From assembly GCA_032027165.1 (NCBI GenBank), contig JAVSMO010000001.1:2605919-2669918 (forward strand): a stretch of DNA of 64,000 nucleotides, given 5' to 3'. Below, in pieces: positions 44,594 to 53,843 of the stretch (position 1 is the stretch's first letter; each line of letters begins with the position of its first letter). The notes beneath the pieces are model-generated. The model was not told the DNA's origin and made no database searches. It was given only the letters and a program-made list of their open reading frames with translations. The position numbers were made by a program, and so were the translations under genes. Origin of the DNA: Denitratisoma sp. GTDB taxonomy: Bacteria > Pseudomonadota > Gammaproteobacteria > Burkholderiales > Rhodocyclaceae.

Positions 44594-46036
44594 GTGAACG
44601 ATTATCCCGCCCCCGCCCTGTACATCGACGGCCGCTGGCTCGACGCCGGCAGCGCCGGCAGCCGGCCCGTCGTCAATCCCGCCGATGAATCGGTGCTCGG
44701 CCTGCTGCCGCTGGCCGGCGACGCGGAGCTCGACCTCGCCGTCGCCGCCGCGCGCCGCGGCTTCGAGGCCTGGAAGAAGGTGCCGGCCCACGCGCGCTGG
44801 GAAACCATCGCGCGCGCCACGCGCCTGCTGCGCGAGCGCGCCGACGCCATCGCCCGCGTCATGACCCTCGAGCAGGGCAAGCCGCTCGCCGAGAGCCGGC
44901 GCGAGGTGCTGCTCAGCGCCGACATCATCGATTTCCTCGCCGAGGAGGGCAAGCGCGCCTACGGCCGGCTGGTGCCGCCGCGCTCGGACACCGTCCTCGC
45001 CCAGGCCGTCACGCGCGTGCCGGTCGGCCCGGCGGCACTGTTCACGCCGTGGAACTTCCCGATAAACCTGCCGGCGCGCAAGGTCGGCGCCGCGCTCGCC
45101 GCCGGCTGCAGCGCCATCCTCAAGCCGGCGGAAGAGACGCCGGGCAGCGCCATCGAACTGGTGCGCGCCTTCCACGATGCGGGGCTGCCGCCCGGCGTGC
45201 TCAACCTGGTCTGCGGCGATCCGGCGCAGGTCTCGGCGCACCTGATCGCCAGCGAAAGCATTCGCAAGGTGTCGTTCACCGGTTCGATCCCGGTCGGCAA
45301 GCATCTGGGCGAGCTGTGCGCCCGCGGCGTCAAGCGCTATACGGCGGAGCTCGGCGGGCACGCGCCGGTGCTAGTGCTGGGCGATGCCGATGCAGACCGT
45401 GTCGCTCTGCAGTCGGTAGCGGCCAAGTACCGCAACGCCGGCCAGGTGTGCGCCTCGCCGACGCGCTTTCTCGTACACCAGTCGCTGTTCAAGGCTTTCG
45501 TCGATGCCTTCGTGGCCGGCGCGCGCCGGCTGCGCGTCGGCAGCGGCCTGGAAAGCGAAACCGGGATGGGGCCGCTGATCCATGCCCGGCGCATCGGCGC
45601 CATGGAGGCGCTGGTGGAAGACGCGCTGGCCTGCGGCGCCACCCTGGCTTGCGGCGGCAGGCGGCTGAACGTCCCCGGCCACTTCTTCGAGCCGACCGTG
45701 CTCGTCGATGTTTCAGACACCGCCCGCATCATGCGCGAGGAGCCGTTCGGGCCGATCGCCGTCATCAATGCCTGGGACGATCTCGAAGCGGCGATCGCGC
45801 AGGCCAATGCCCTGCCCTACGGCCTCTCGGCCTACCTGTTCACGCGCGACCTGGCATTGGCCCACACGGTCTCCGCAAGACTGGAGGCGGGCATGGTCGG
45901 CGTCAACCACTATGGCGTCTCGCAGCCGGAAACGCCGTTCGGCGGCGTCAAGGAAAGCGGCTACGGTTCGGAGAGCGGCCAGGAGGGGCTGGCGGCGTAT
46001 CTCGACACCAAGCTGACCAGTTTCGCCATTCCATAA
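44594..46036 (+). CDS. Aldehyde dehydrogenase, succinate-semialdehyde dehydrogenase type
   Basis: The 480-residue protein has the SSADH-like features FTPWNFPINLPARK, AELGGHAP (catalytic Glu), GQVCASPTR (catalytic Cys) and an overall length typical of GabD. It would oxidise the semialdehyde produced by the neighbouring transaminase. The start is a GTG with only a weak ribosome site; no closer ATG is in frame. It begins the operon ALDH-APC transporter-MarR. The substrate is inferred from the family. Confidence 0.85.
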   Translation: MNDYPAPALYIDGRWLDAGSAGSRPVVNPADESVLGLLPLAGDAELDLAVAAARRGFEAWKKVPAHARWETIARATRLLRERADAIARVMTLEQGKPLAESRREVLLSADIIDFLAEEGKRAYGRLVPPRSDTVLAQAVTRVPVGPAALFTPWNFPINLPARKVGAALAAGCSAILKPAEETPGSAIELVRAFHDAGLPPGVLNLVCGDPAQVSAHLIASESIRKVSFTGSIPVGKHLGELCARGVKRYTAELGGHAPVLVLGDADADRVALQSVAAKYRNAGQVCASPTRFLVHQSLFKAFVDAFVAGARRLRVGSGLESETGMGPLIHARRIGAMEALVEDALACGATLACGGRRLNVPGHFFEPTVLVDVSDTARIMREEPFGPIAVINAWDDLEAAIAQANALPYGLSAYLFTRDLALAHTVSARLEAGMVGVNHYGVSQPETPFGGVKESGYGSESGQEGLAAYLDTKLTSFAIP

Positions 46037-46064
46037 ATACATACAAGGACAAAAGGAGGAGGAC

Positions 46065-47426
46065 ATGGAAAAGGGGAAGGCCCTGCCGCTGCCGGCGCTG
46101 GTCGCCACCGCGGTCGGCGTGGTCGTCGTGCAGAGCACGATGATCACCATGCTCAACGGCGCCGGCATCGGACAATACAATTTTCTCGTCGCCATCGGCG
46201 TCTCGGCGCTGCTCGCGCTGACCTACGTGCTGTCCTTCGCCGAGCTGGCGCTGATGCTGCCGCGCTCCGGCTCGGTCAGCGCGTATACCCAGGCGGCGCT
46301 GGGGCCGGGGCTGGCCATCGTCGCCACGCTGTCGGGCTACGTCGCCGTCGCCCTGCTCGGCATCCCGGCCGAGCTGATCCTGGTCGACACCCTGCTCGCG
46401 CAGGTGGCGCCCGGGCTGGTCGCGGCGCTGCCCTACCCGAGCCTGGTCCTGCTGCTGCTGTTCTGCTTGCTCAACCTGCGCGGCATCGACCTTTTCGCGC
46501 GCATCCAGAGTGCGCTCGTCGCCATCATGTTCGGCGGCCTGTTCCTCATCGGCCTCGCCGGTCTGTCCGGCGGCGGCGCGGCGGCGGCCGCCGCGCCGGC
46601 CGCCTTCGACGCCTCGCTGGCGCTGTCGCTGGTGGCGCTGGCCTTCTGGGGCCTGGTCGGGCTGGAGTTCGTCTGCCCGATGATCGCGGATGCGCGCAAC
46701 CCCACCCGCAACCTGCCGCGCGCCATGCTGGTCGGCCTGGTCCTCATCGTCGCGGTGTACTGCGTGTTCTGCCTCGCCGGCATCGCCATGCTGCCGGCCG
46801 ACAAGCTGACGGCGGCGACCCCGCACGTCGACCTCGCCCTCTCCATCTTCGGCCCGGCGGCGAAGACCGCCTTCGCCGTGCTGGCCATCCTCGGCAGCGC
46901 GACCCTGCTCAACACCGTGCTGGCCAGCGTCTCGCGCATGATCCAGGGCATGGCGCAGAGCGGCCAGCTGCCGGCCTGGCTCGAGCGCGAGAACGCGCGC
47001 GGGGCGCCGGCCTGGGCGCTCGCCGTGTTCACCGCCGCCATCGCCGCCGTGCGTGCGCCGCTCGGCATGGACGCCTCGGCGATCCTCACCCTGACGGTGG
47101 CCGCCGCCGGCTGCTGGCTGGTCGCCTACATCATCGTGCACCTCGACCACATCGTGCTGCGCCTGCGCCTGCCGCAGCGGGCGCGGCCGTTCCGCTCGCC
47201 GTTCTTCCCGCTGCCGCAGGCATTGGGCATCCTCGGCATGGGCTATGTCTTCCTCAACATCGCGCCCGCGCCCGAGCTGGCGGAGCCGATCTACCGCAAC
47301 GTGGCGATCATGCTCGGCGCGACCCTCGCCTACAGCCTGGCGTGGACCCTGCTCGTCCGGCGGCGCAATCCGTTCCGGCCCGACCTGGCCGGCGCGCTGA
47401 ACGAGAACGACGCACAGGAGCGCTGA
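46065..47426 (+). CDS. APC-family amino acid/polyamine permease
   Basis: The 453-residue membrane protein with about 12 helices shows the APC-superfamily start (ALPLPALVATAVGVVVVQSTMIT...GIGQYNFLVAIGVSALLALTYVLSFAEL). It would import an amino acid or amine for the transaminase pathway. A strong AAAGGAGGAGG site precedes the ATG. It is 28 bases after the ALDH gene. The transported compound is unknown. Confidence 0.85.
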   Translation: MEKGKALPLPALVATAVGVVVVQSTMITMLNGAGIGQYNFLVAIGVSALLALTYVLSFAELALMLPRSGSVSAYTQAALGPGLAIVATLSGYVAVALLGIPAELILVDTLLAQVAPGLVAALPYPSLVLLLLFCLLNLRGIDLFARIQSALVAIMFGGLFLIGLAGLSGGGAAAAAAPAAFDASLALSLVALAFWGLVGLEFVCPMIADARNPTRNLPRAMLVGLVLIVAVYCVFCLAGIAMLPADKLTAATPHVDLALSIFGPAAKTAFAVLAILGSATLLNTVLASVSRMIQGMAQSGQLPAWLERENARGAPAWALAVFTAAIAAVRAPLGMDASAILTLTVAAAGCWLVAYIIVHLDHIVLRLRLPQRARPFRSPFFPLPQALGILGMGYVFLNIAPAPELAEPIYRNVAIMLGATLAYSLAWTLLVRRRNPFRPDLAGALNENDAQER

Positions 47427-47433
47427 GACGCCG

Positions 47434-47919
47434 ATGCCCGCACCCAGGAAGAAGCCGGCCAGGCTGTCGCTGCAGGAGTTCGTGCCGTACAAGCTGGCGG
47501 TGGTGGCCAACCGCCTGAGCCAGTCGATCGGCTCGCTGTTCGAGCAGCGCTACGGCATCCAGATCCCGGAGTGGCGCATCCTCATGGCGCTGCACAGCTG
47601 CGGGCCGCTGTCGCCCAACGAGCTGGTCGAGCACACCAGCATGGACAAGGCGCGCGTCAGCCGCGCCCAGCGCCGACTGGCGGACCTCGACCTCGTCGCC
47701 GTGCGCGACGATCCGCGCGACGGGCGGCGGCTGGTGCTGTTCCTGACGCGCAAGGGCACCGGCATGTGCGAGGCGATCATCCCCGCGGCGCGGGAAACCG
47801 AGGCCTGGTTCCTGTCCGCGCTGGCCGAACGCGAGCGCAAGGTCCTCGACAAGGCGCTGTCCCGCCTCCTGGCGCGCAGCCGGGAATTGCGCCAGCCGGA
47901 CGAGGACACCGGCGGCTGA
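47434..47919 (+). CDS. MarR-family transcriptional regulator
   Basis: The 161-residue winged-helix protein shows LMALHSCGPLSPNELVEHTSMDKARVSRAQRRLADLDLV and the wing segment DDPRDGRRLVLFLTRKG. It follows the permease by 7 bases and probably controls the operon from the palindromes at 44451-44564. The ligand may be the amine or aldehyde substrate. Confidence 0.87.
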   Translation: MPAPRKKPARLSLQEFVPYKLAVVANRLSQSIGSLFEQRYGIQIPEWRILMALHSCGPLSPNELVEHTSMDKARVSRAQRRLADLDLVAVRDDPRDGRRLVLFLTRKGTGMCEAIIPAARETEAWFLSALAERERKVLDKALSRLLARSRELRQPDEDTGG

Positions 47920-47925
47920 GCCGGC

Positions 47926-48393
47926 TCAGACGTCCAGCGCCGTGCGCTTGCAGACGGCGCGCAGGGCGAAGCTGGAGCGGATGCGGGCGACGCCGGGCAG
48001 GCGGGTCAGGTGCTGCTTGTGGATGCGCTCGTAATCCTGCGTGTCCGCCGCCACGACGCGGATCAGGTAGTCGGCATCGCCCGACATCAGGTAGCACTCC
48101 ATCACGTCCGGACAGGCGCGCACGGCCCGCTCGAAGGCCTTCAGCGCCTCCTCGCTCTGGCTCTTCAGCGTCACCTCGACGAAGATGCTGGTCGGCCGCC
48201 CGACCGCCTCCTGGCTCACCAGCGCGACGTAGCCGGCGATCACGCCGGCGGCTTCCAGCCGCTGCACCCGGCGCAGGCAGGCCGAAGGCGACAGGCTGAT
48301 GCGCTGCGCCAGCTCGGCGTTGGTCATGCGCCCGTCGGCCTGGAGCAGGGCGAGCGTCTTACGATCTGTCTTGTCCAAGTCTATCTGCCGCAT
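47926..48393 (-). CDS. Lrp/AsnC-family regulator
   Basis: The 155-residue protein has an N-terminal helix-turn-helix (DKTDRKTLALLQADGRMTNAELAQRISLSPSACLRRVQRLE) and a C-terminal RAM ligand domain (LMSGDADYLIRVVAADTQDYERI). It is divergent from alanine dehydrogenase, the classic target arrangement. The GCAATA-T-TATTGC palindrome lies between them. Confidence 0.88.
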   Translation of the reverse strand: MRQIDLDKTDRKTLALLQADGRMTNAELAQRISLSPSACLRRVQRLEAAGVIAGYVALVSQEAVGRPTSIFVEVTLKSQSEEALKAFERAVRACPDVMECYLMSGDADYLIRVVAADTQDYERIHKQHLTRLPGVARIRSSFALRAVCKRTALDV

Positions 48394-48419
48394 GAATCAT
48401 CCTTTTTTTCGTCAGGCAC

Positions 48420-48432
48420 GCAATATTATTGC
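48420..48432. promoter_or_regulatory. Palindrome GCAATA-T-TATTGC, likely Lrp-type box
   Basis: A 13-base AT-rich palindrome 27 bases upstream of the lrp-like start and 93 bases upstream of ald. The form fits Lrp-family operators. Confidence 0.5.
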
Positions 48433-48524
48433 ATGGCGGCGCGCCTGCGCCGGCCGGATTGCAAGCCCATTGCGCGCGCTCCGCGTCATTATCGTCCACG
48501 GTCTTTCAACCACGGGAGGAAGCG

Positions 48525-49643
48525 ATGCGGATCGGCGTACCGAAGGAAATCAAGAACCATGAATACCGCGTCGGCATGACGCCGGCGGCCGTGCGCGAGG
48601 CGGTGGCCCATGGCCATGCCGTCCTGGTGCAGGCCGCGGCCGGGGCCGGCGCGGAATACGACGACGCGCAGTATCTGGCGGCGGGGGCGGAGATCGTCGG
48701 GACGGCGGAGGAAGTCTTCGCGCGCGCCGACATGATCGTCAAGGTCAAGGAGCCGCAGCCGGCGGAGTGCGCGATGCTGCGCGAGGAACAGGTGCTGTTC
48801 ACCTACCTGCATCTGGCGCCCGATCCGCAGCAGGCCCGGCTGCTGCGCCAGTCCGGCTGCACGGCGTTCGCCTATGAGACCGTCACCGGCGCGGACGGCG
48901 GCCTGCCGCTGCTGGCCCCCATGAGCGAGGTCGCCGGCCGCATGTCGGTCCAGGTCGGCGCGGTCTGCCTGCAGAAGGCCTCCGGGGGGCGCGGAATGCT
49001 GCTCGGCGGCGTGCCGGGCGTACCGCCGGCGCGCGTCGCCATCCTCGGCGGCGGCACGGCCGGCGCCCAGGCGGCGCGCATCGCAATCGGCATGGGCGCC
49101 GAGGTCGCGGTGCTCGACACGTCGCTGCCGCGCCTGCGCCGGCTCGACGACGTGTTCGGCGCGCGGCTGCGCACGCTGTATGCGACCCGCCAGGCCGTGG
49201 AGGATGCGGTCATAGCAGCCGACATCGTCGTCGGCGCGGTGCTGGTGCCGGGCGCGGCCGCACCCAAGCTGGTCCGGCGCGAGCACCTCGCCGGCATGCG
49301 GCCGGGCGCGGTGCTGGTGGACGTCTCGATCGACCAGGGGGGATGCTTCGAGACCTCCCGGCCGACCACCCACGAAGCGCCCACCTACGCCGTCGGCGAC
49401 ATCGTGCACTACTGCGTCGCCAACATGCCGGGCGCCGTGCCGCACACCTCCACTGCCGCCCTCAACCACGCCACGCTGCCCTACGTTCTGGCGCTGGCCG
49501 ACAAGGGCTGGCGACGGGCCTGTGCAGACGACCCCCATCTGTGCAACGGCCTCAACGTGCAGGCCGGGGAGGTCACTTGCGGGGCGGTGGCCGAAGCGCT
49601 GGGCGTGGCGCACCGGCCGGTGCGGGAGGCGCTGGCGGCCTGA
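48525..49643 (+). CDS. ald: Alanine dehydrogenase
   Basis: The 372-residue NAD enzyme begins [23 protein letters not shown] and has the Rossmann segment [22 protein letters not shown]. It deaminates alanine to pyruvate and ammonia. In this island it would regenerate pyruvate for the transaminase. GGGAGGA precedes the ATG. It ends 3 bases before the yicC stop codon, which marks the right edge of the island. Confidence 0.92.
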   Translation: MRIGVPKEIKNHEYRVGMTPAAVREAVAHGHAVLVQAAAGAGAEYDDAQYLAAGAEIVGTAEEVFARADMIVKVKEPQPAECAMLREEQVLFTYLHLAPDPQQARLLRQSGCTAFAYETVTGADGGLPLLAPMSEVAGRMSVQVGAVCLQKASGGRGMLLGGVPGVPPARVAILGGGTAGAQAARIAIGMGAEVAVLDTSLPRLRRLDDVFGARLRTLYATRQAVEDAVIAADIVVGAVLVPGAAAPKLVRREHLAGMRPGAVLVDVSIDQGGCFETSRPTTHEAPTYAVGDIVHYCVANMPGAVPHTSTAALNHATLPYVLALADKGWRRACADDPHLCNGLNVQAGEVTCGAVAEALGVAHRPVREALAA

Positions 49644-49646
49644 CGG

Positions 49647-50513
49647 CTATTCGATGTTCTGCACCTGCTCGCGCATCTGCTCGATGAGCAGCTTCATGTC
49701 GACGGCGATGGCGGTGATCTCCGTCGACACCGACTTCGAGGCCAGGGTGTTGGCCTCGCGGTTGAGCTCCTGCATGAGGAAGTCGAGCCGCTTGCCGATG
49801 GCGCCGCCCTTGCCGACGACGCGCGCCACCTCGTCGAGGTGGGCGACCAGGCGGTTCAACTCCTCCGCCACGTCGACGCGGGTGGCGAACAGGCCCATTT
49901 CCTGGCGGATGCGCTCCTCGTCCAGGCTGGCGGCCGCCTCGCGCAGGCGCGTGGCCATGCGTTCCTGGTAGTCGGCCAGCGCCTGCGGCAGCAGGGGCGC
50001 GGCCTGCGCCACCAGCGCGCGCATGCGCTCGACGCGCTCGAGGATCATCGCCCCCAGCTTCCCGCCCTCGCGGGCGCGGGTGGCGATCAGTTCGTCGAGG
50101 GCGGCCTTCGCCAGCGCGGCGCATTCGGCCTGCAGGGTGTCGGGGGCGAGCTGGTCGTCGCCGAGCATGCCCGGCCAGCGCAGCACCTCGTTCACGCTGA
50201 GGGGGGCGGCATCGGGCAGCCGGTCGCGCACGCCCGACTGCAGGTCGGCCAGCTGCAGCAGCAGGGCACGGTTGAGGCTCGCCTCGCGCGGCGCCGCCGT
50301 CGAAGCCAGCAGGTTGAGCCGGCAATCGACCTTGCCGCGGTTGAGGCGGGCGGCAATCGTCTCGCGCAGCGCCGGCTCGACGATGCGCACCTCCTCGGCG
50401 ATGCGGAAATTCATGTCGAGGTAGCGCGAATTGACCGTGCGCAGCTCGAGATGGAGAATGCCGCGCCCGATGTCGCGCATCTGCACGGCATATCCCGTCA
50501 TGCTGTAGATCAT
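49647..50513 (-). CDS. yicC: YicC family endoribonuclease-like protein
   Basis: The 288-residue protein begins MIYSMTGYAVQ and ends with TEITAIAVDMKLLIEQMREQVQNIE, the YicC signatures; E. coli YicC degrades the small RNA RyhB. In betaproteobacteria yicC usually lies directly before gmk. Here that partner is 26.7 kb away, past the accessory island. Confidence 0.92.
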   Translation of the reverse strand: MIYSMTGYAVQMRDIGRGILHLELRTVNSRYLDMNFRIAEEVRIVEPALRETIAARLNRGKVDCRLNLLASTAAPREASLNRALLLQLADLQSGVRDRLPDAAPLSVNEVLRWPGMLGDDQLAPDTLQAECAALAKAALDELIATRAREGGKLGAMILERVERMRALVAQAAPLLPQALADYQERMATRLREAAASLDEERIRQEMGLFATRVDVAEELNRLVAHLDEVARVVGKGGAIGKRLDFLMQELNREANTLASKSVSTEITAIAVDMKLLIEQMREQVQNIE

Positions 50514-50631
50514 GGCTGTGTTCTCGATCCGCGGCTTTACAGCGCGGCGATAAAAAAAGACAATGGGTTCCCAATCTTAACCTGAACTGCCGCCGGGCGC
50601 GCGATCGCCCGGCCGACCGCCTCGCCCGCCG

Positions 50632-51576
50632 ATGCCACCGCAAGCCAACGTTCCGCTGCCGACGGGCTATCAGCTCGATGAGTACCGCATAGAACGCCAG
50701 CTGTCGCTGGGCGGCTTCTCCATCGTCTATCTGGCCTTCGACAAGGAGGACACGCCGGTCGCCATCAAGGAATACCTGCCCAACTCGCTGGCCCTGCGCT
50801 CCACGGGCGACGCCCTGCCCTCGATCGCCGAGGAAAACGTCGCCACCTTCCGCTACGGCATGAAGTGCTTCTTCGAGGAAGGCCGCGCGCTGGCCAAGAT
50901 TTCCCACCCCAATGTGGTGCGCGTGCTCAACTTCTTCCGCGCCAACGAAACCGTCTACATGGTGATGCACTACGAGCGCGGCCGCACCCTGCAGGAGCAC
51001 ATCCAGAAGCACAAGGGCGAGATCCGCGAGAGCTTCATCCGCACCGTCTTCGCGCGCCTGCTCAACGGCCTGCGCGAGGTGCACACGCACAAGCTGCTGC
51101 ACCTGGACATCAAGCCCTCGAACATCTACCTGCGCAACGACGGGCAGCCGGTGCTGATCGATTTCGGCGCCGCGCGCCAGACGCTGTCGACCGACACGCC
51201 GCTGCTCAAGCCGATGTACACGCCCGGCTTCGCCGCGCCCGAGCAGTACAACAGCATCCGGCGCGAACTGCTCGGGCCGTGGACCGACATCTACTCGATC
51301 GGCGCCAGCATGTACGCCTGCATGGCGGCGGCGGCGCCGCAGGCGGCCGACCAGCGCATCGAGCGCGACCAGCTGGTGCCGGCCGTCAGGCGCTGGCCGG
51401 ACAAGTATTCCCGGCAGCTGCTGGAAACCGTCGACTGGTGCATGCACCTGAATTACCTGGAGCGGCCGCAGAGCGTGTTCGCCCTGCAGAAGGCTCTTGC
51501 CGACAAGGATCGCATCGTGCCGAGGCAGACCCTGCTCGGCCACCTGCGCAAGAAGGTCAAGGCGCTGATCAAATGA
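50632..51576 (+). CDS. Serine/threonine protein kinase
   Basis: The 314-residue protein is a complete kinase: Gly loop LGGFSIVY (26-33), Lys46, catalytic HLDIKPSN (157-164), DFG (177-179) and the APE-like segment AAPEQY. No membrane segment or sensor domain follows, so it is a cytosolic Hanks-type kinase. It overlaps the PP2C gene by ATGA, the usual kinase/phosphatase pair in betaproteobacteria. Its target is unknown. Confidence 0.9.
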   Translation: MPPQANVPLPTGYQLDEYRIERQLSLGGFSIVYLAFDKEDTPVAIKEYLPNSLALRSTGDALPSIAEENVATFRYGMKCFFEEGRALAKISHPNVVRVLNFFRANETVYMVMHYERGRTLQEHIQKHKGEIRESFIRTVFARLLNGLREVHTHKLLHLDIKPSNIYLRNDGQPVLIDFGAARQTLSTDTPLLKPMYTPGFAAPEQYNSIRRELLGPWTDIYSIGASMYACMAAAAPQAADQRIERDQLVPAVRRWPDKYSRQLLETVDWCMHLNYLERPQSVFALQKALADKDRIVPRQTLLGHLRKKVKALIK

Positions 51577-52493
51577 AATTCACGATCTACCAGGAAAGCC
51601 GGCCGGGCAAACGCCCGACCAACGAGGACCGCATCGCCTACTGCTATTCGCGCGATGCGCTGCTGATGGTCGTCGCCGACGGCATGGGCGGCCACCTGCA
51701 CGGCGAGGTGGCGGCGCAGATCGCCGTGCAGTACATCACCGAATCCTTCCAGCGCGAGGCCAAGCCGGACCTGAAGGACCCGTTCCTGTTCCTGTCCGGC
51801 GCGATCAACAACGCCCACCACGCCATCCTCGACTACGCCGCCGACCGCTTCCTGCCGGATGCGCCGCGCACCACCTGCGTCGCCTGCATCGTGCAGGACT
51901 CGATCGCCTACTGGGCGCACGCCGGCGACTCGCGCCTGTACGCCCTCCGCGGCGGCCGCATCCTCGCCCAGACGCGCGACCACTCGCGCGTCGCGCGCAT
52001 GGTCGAGGACGGCCTCATCAGCGCCGAGGACGCCACCCGCCATCCGGCGCGCAACCGCATCTTCAGCTGCCTCGGCGGCACCAGCGCGCCGCAGATCGAC
52101 TTCTCCAAGAAGACGCCGCTGATGACCGGCGACGTGATCCTGCTGTGCAGCGACGGCGTCTGGGGCCCGCTGCCCGCCGACGTGATCCCGCGCGCCATGG
52201 GCACCGGCAACGTCCTGCAGGCCTCGCCGGCCCTGCTCAACCAGGCCGAGGCGCGCGGCGGCGAGAACGCCGACAACCTGTCGATCATCGCCATCCGCTG
52301 GGAGGACAGCTACGCCGAGGACACCCTCGGCAGCGTGTCGACCAAGACCATGCCGATCGACTCCTTCACGACGCAGATGGAAGCGTTCGCCAAGGCGCGC
52401 AAGGGCGCCCAGCCGCTGCCCAACCTGTCGGACGAGGACATCGAGCGCGCCATCCAGGAAATCAACGCGGCCATCAAGAAATTCTCGAAATGA
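51573..52493 (+). CDS. PP2C-family serine/threonine phosphatase
   Basis: The 306-residue protein has the PP2C metal-binding motifs (PTNEDR near residue 15, VVADGMGGH near 32-40, [20 protein letters not shown] and ENADNLSII). It would reverse the action of the adjacent kinase. The stop codon overlaps an alternative start of rph. Confidence 0.9.
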   Translation: MKFTIYQESRPGKRPTNEDRIAYCYSRDALLMVVADGMGGHLHGEVAAQIAVQYITESFQREAKPDLKDPFLFLSGAINNAHHAILDYAADRFLPDAPRTTCVACIVQDSIAYWAHAGDSRLYALRGGRILAQTRDHSRVARMVEDGLISAEDATRHPARNRIFSCLGGTSAPQIDFSKKTPLMTGDVILLCSDGVWGPLPADVIPRAMGTGNVLQASPALLNQAEARGGENADNLSIIAIRWEDSYAEDTLGSVSTKTMPIDSFTTQMEAFAKARKGAQPLPNLSDEDIERAIQEINAAIKKFSK

Positions 52494-52504
52494 CGACTTC
52501 ACAA

Positions 52505-53224
52505 ATGAACAGACCGAGCGGCCGCAATCCGGACGAACTGCGCCGCGTGACGATCACGCGCCACTACACGCGCCACGCCGAGGGTTCGGTGCTGGTCGAG
52601 TTCGGCGACACGAAGGTGCTGTGCACCGCCAGCGTCGAGCAGGGCGTGCCGGGCTTCCTGCGCGGCCTCGGCCAGGGCTGGCTCACCGCCGAATACGGCA
52701 TGCTGCCGCGCTCGACGCACACGCGCAGCGCGCGCGAGGCGGCCAAGGGCAAGCAGAGCGGGCGCACGCTGGAGATCCAGCGCCTGATCGGCCGCGCCCT
52801 GCGCGCCGTCACCGACCTCGAGGCGCTCGGCGAGCGCACCGTGCAGATCGACTGCGACGTGCTGCAGGCCGACGGCGGCACGCGCACCGCCTCCATCACC
52901 GGCGCCTGCGTCGCCGCCCACGACGCCTTCTCGAAGCTTGTCGCCGAGGGCGCCATCGCGCGCCATCCGCTGCGCGAGCTGGTCGCCGCCGTCTCCGTCG
53001 GCATCTACGACGGCGTGCCGGTGCTCGACCTCGACTACCCGGAAGACTCCGCCTGCGACACCGACATGAACGTGGTGATGACCGCCTCCGGCGGCATGAT
53101 CGAACTGCAAGGCACGGCGGAAGGCGCACCGTTCAGCCGCGCCGAGCTGGACACCCTGCTCGGCCTGGCCGAGCGCGGCATCGAGCGACTCGTCGCGGCG
53201 CAGAAGGCCGTCCTCGGTATCTAG
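52505..53224 (+). CDS. rph: Ribonuclease PH
   Basis: The 239-residue enzyme begins [42 protein letters not shown], a standard RNase PH start. It trims tRNA 3' ends by phosphorolysis. A farther ATG at 52490 overlaps the phosphatase stop; 52505 gives the normal family N-terminus, but the two cannot be separated by ribosome site. It is 5 bases before rdgB. Confidence 0.93.
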   Translation: MNRPSGRNPDELRRVTITRHYTRHAEGSVLVEFGDTKVLCTASVEQGVPGFLRGLGQGWLTAEYGMLPRSTHTRSAREAAKGKQSGRTLEIQRLIGRALRAVTDLEALGERTVQIDCDVLQADGGTRTASITGACVAAHDAFSKLVAEGAIARHPLRELVAAVSVGIYDGVPVLDLDYPEDSACDTDMNVVMTASGGMIELQGTAEGAPFSRAELDTLLGLAERGIERLVAAQKAVLGI

Positions 53225-53229
53225 CCCAG

Positions 53230-53835
53230 ATGTTCGACAAGCTCGTCCTCGCCTCCAACAACCCCGGCAAGCTGCGCGAGTTCGCCGCGCTGTTCGCACC
53301 CTTCGACATCGAGGTGCTGCCGCAGTCGGCCTTCGCCATTCCTGAGGCGGAGGAGCCGCACTGCACCTTCCTCGAGAACGCCCTGGCCAAGGCGCGCCAT
53401 GCCGCGAAGCTCTCCGGCCTGCCGGCGCTCGCCGACGACTCGGGCCTGTGCGTGCCCTCGCTCGGCGGCGAGCCGGGCGTGCACTCCGCCTACTACGCCG
53501 GCAAGGAAGGCGACCGCGACACGCGCGACGCGCGCAACAACGCCAGGCTGCTGACCGAGCTGGCCAAACGCAGCGACCGCCGCGCCCACTACGTCTGCGT
53601 GCTGGTGCTGCTGCGCCACGCCGAGGACCCGCAGCCGGTGATCGCCGAGGGCGAGTGGCACGGCGAGATCCTGACGGCGCCGCGCGGCTCGGGCGGCTTC
53701 GGCTACGACCCGCTATTCCTGGTGCCCTCGGCGAACCGTTCCTCGGCGGAACTGACGGCGGAAGCGAAGAACGGCATCAGCCACCGCGCCCTCGCCTTCG
53801 CCAGGCTCGCCGAGCGCCTGCGCACGGGACTCTGA
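53230..53835 (+). CDS. rdgB: RdgB/HAM1 non-canonical purine NTP pyrophosphatase
   Basis: The 201-residue protein shows LVLASNNPGKLREFAALF, ALADDSGLCVPSLGGEPGVHSAYYAG and the C-terminal SHRALAFARL. It hydrolyses dITP/XTP to protect DNA. It is packed between rph and hemW, with 8 bases to the latter's GTG start. Confidence 0.93.
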   Translation: MFDKLVLASNNPGKLREFAALFAPFDIEVLPQSAFAIPEAEEPHCTFLENALAKARHAAKLSGLPALADDSGLCVPSLGGEPGVHSAYYAGKEGDRDTRDARNNARLLTELAKRSDRRAHYVCVLVLLRHAEDPQPVIAEGEWHGEILTAPRGSGGFGYDPLFLVPSANRSSAELTAEAKNGISHRALAFARLAERLRTGL

Positions 53836-53843
53836 TTCCTTCC

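Noticed and set aside
22974..49646. Prophage or transposon as source of the island
   Set aside because: No integrase, transposase, phage gene, tRNA junction or direct repeat could be found at either edge.
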